Below, piece by piece: positions 30,507 to 31,495 of a DNA stretch of 31,495 nt. The stretch's first letter is position 1. The number at the start of each line of letters is the position of its first letter. The stretch comes from Treponema sp. UBA4326 (GTDB lineage: Bacteria; Spirochaetota; Spirochaetia; Treponematales; Treponemataceae). The notes beneath the pieces were generated by a model. It did not search any database and was not told the origin of the DNA. It saw only the letters and a list, made by a program, of their open reading frames with translations. Made by a program: the position numbers and the translations under genes. The stretch is taken from the NCBI GenBank assembly GCA_002393835.1, contig DGTW01000295.1, forward strand, positions 1-31,495, in the 5' to 3' direction.

Positions 30507-31495
30507 ATGAAAAAATCACTCTTAAGCCTTTTCTTTGTAGGTGCGATTGCGATTTTCGCCAGCTCTGCTGTTTTCGCAGACCGAAAGCCCTGGGCTGAAG
30601 TTGCCGTACCGACAATCACAAAGGTCGAACAGACCGGGCCGAACGAACTTACCGTTTCGTTCAAGAGCGTAACTTCAAATGACGGAGCCGACGGTGGCGT
30701 TGTCGCAATGAAGTCAGATTCCGGTGCCTCAAAAAAGAACAACTATGGTAAAACCCGAAAAGAGGCAAAAACTTCAGTTTTTGAGGTTAAGCAGACGGGT
30801 ACATATACTTTTGTCGTATATGCAGAGCGTGAGGGCGAGTCTTCACAGCATGAGTCAGCTCCAGCTACATTCAAATATACCCTGCCTATGGTTAAGGCAG
30901 CTCTTTCAGCACGAAACCTTGGCGATGGCAAAATTCAGCTTGACTGGACAGAAGTTCCAGAAGCAGACGGCTATATCGTTTCTTACACAGACGAAAAAGG
31001 CAAAAAAACAGAGCTTCAAAAAACAACCGACCTCAGCACGACAGTCGAAGTGCCGGTTGGCTCAAAAGTCAGCTTTGTCGTAACTGCAACCCGCAATGGT
31101 GAAAAATTCAATTCTGATCCACTCAAAAAGACTTCAAGCAAACTTGAGGAGCGTGTCTGGGAATTCACAGAATTCGGTACATCAACAAAACCCGATTACA
31201 ACAATTATCAGGTTCTTGATTCGGACAATCTCAAGGTAAAACTCAATTCTTGTCTCTTTGATGAAAAAACAGGAAACATCATCAGCAAGGGCGGTAAATT
31301 CGAAACATTCTTCGATGGTATTTCTTTCTATTACACAACTCTCGATCCTAAAAAAGAGAACTTCGAGCTTACTGCAACCGTAACTGTTGATTACCACAAT
31401 CCAATGCCAGATGGCCAGGAAGGTTTTGGTCTTCTTGCTCTTGACCGACTTGGACAGGACGGCGAGGCAATGGTCATCGCTTACAACAACTCGGC
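30507..31495 (+). CDS. Secreted fibronectin type III protein, 3'-truncated by the window edge
   Basis: The frame is open from ATG at 30507 to the end of the window (329 codons). The signal peptide is MKKSLLSLFFVGAIAIFASSAVFA. Two beta-sandwich domains follow: about 28-130 (ITKVEQTGPNELTVSFKSV) and about 133-215, the latter a typical Fn3 (LDWTEVPEADGYIVSYTD). After about 220 a third domain begins (VWEFTEFGTS, GFGLLALDRLGQDG) that looks like the start of a jelly-roll or lyase-associated module. Large secreted Fn3 proteins of this layout often are polysaccharide lyases, but the catalytic part is not in view. Shine-Dalgarno AAAAGGAG is at 30487-30494. Confidence 0.85.
   Translation, partial: MKKSLLSLFFVGAIAIFASSAVFADRKPWAEVAVPTITKVEQTGPNELTVSFKSVTSNDGADGGVVAMKSDSGASKKNNYGKTRKEAKTSVFEVKQTGTYTFVVYAEREGESSQHESAPATFKYTLPMVKAALSARNLGDGKIQLDWTEVPEADGYIVSYTDEKGKKTELQKTTDLSTTVEVPVGSKVSFVVTATRNGEKFNSDPLKKTSSKLEERVWEFTEFGTSTKPDYNNYQVLDSDNLKVKLNSCLFDEKTGNIISKGGKFETFFDGISFYYTTLDPKKENFELTATVTVDYHNPMPDGQEGFGLLALDRLGQDGEAMVIAYNNS

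Noticed and set aside
1..31495. Avoidance of the HindIII site AAGCTT
   Set aside because: By eye I count eight sites (near 3413, 4988, 5996, 12182, 15477, 17052, 26065, 28758), about what chance predicts for this length, so no depletion is visible.

Overview
The window reads as a chromosomal segment from a Treponema-like spirochaete. This is an inference from gene content and style: a flagellar-type chemoreceptor, many secreted or outer-membrane proteins of no clear family, PPDK, a RarA fusion, Cys-type Gpx, and heavy loads of short palindromic intergenic repeats. Host-associated life is plausible but not shown. I see no rRNA, tRNA or CRISPR array.

Layout. Positions 1-2444 hold the 3' part of ppdK and its repeat-rich terminator region. 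Positions 2475-7225 are an A+T-rich accessory patch: a VapBC toxin-antitoxin pair, a large secreted protein, a small unknown protein divergent from an XRE regulator with twin operators, and an AAA/DUF4143 ATPase preceded by four tandem 22/23-bp repeats. Related 35-bp repeats lie at 3138 and 7256. Then come metF, an NFACT (RqcH-type) protein, a secreted protein and a PfkB kinase. Positions 11579-14948 form a redox cluster: an OhrR-type peroxide sensor, a CDF exporter with a manganese-type site, an unusual thioredoxin reductase, and a Cys glutathione peroxidase behind a very clear repressed promoter. Next are a chemoreceptor, adk, rarA (fused to a long C-terminal domain), a lipoprotein and a beta-barrel protein, all on the minus strand. 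From 22902 the plus strand carries folD, a HindIII-type restriction-modification pair and folE2. The end holds an M15 peptidase, a patatin/ABC-ATPase pair, and two secreted proteins, the last running off the window.

Functional links. folD and folE2 are folate genes now separated by the restriction-modification insert, and metF is also folate-linked. OhrR, Gpx and TrxB probably form one peroxide-defence unit, with thioredoxin rather than glutathione as the likely reductant for Gpx.

The most unusual feature is how repeats interact with genes. A heptanucleotide/GC-hairpin repeat lies in frame inside folE2. The last codons of folE2 are copied in tandem with hairpins that show a compensatory change. 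A 10-bp repeat is translated inside rarA. The first 19 codons of rarA are duplicated upstream, next to one of two copies of a three-hairpin element whose third loop is AGGAG in both copies despite different stems. At least six genes or gene starts have a -10 hexamer only 6-12 nt before ATG and no Shine-Dalgarno, which suggests leaderless mRNAs. All identifications are from reading the sequence; no database search was run.
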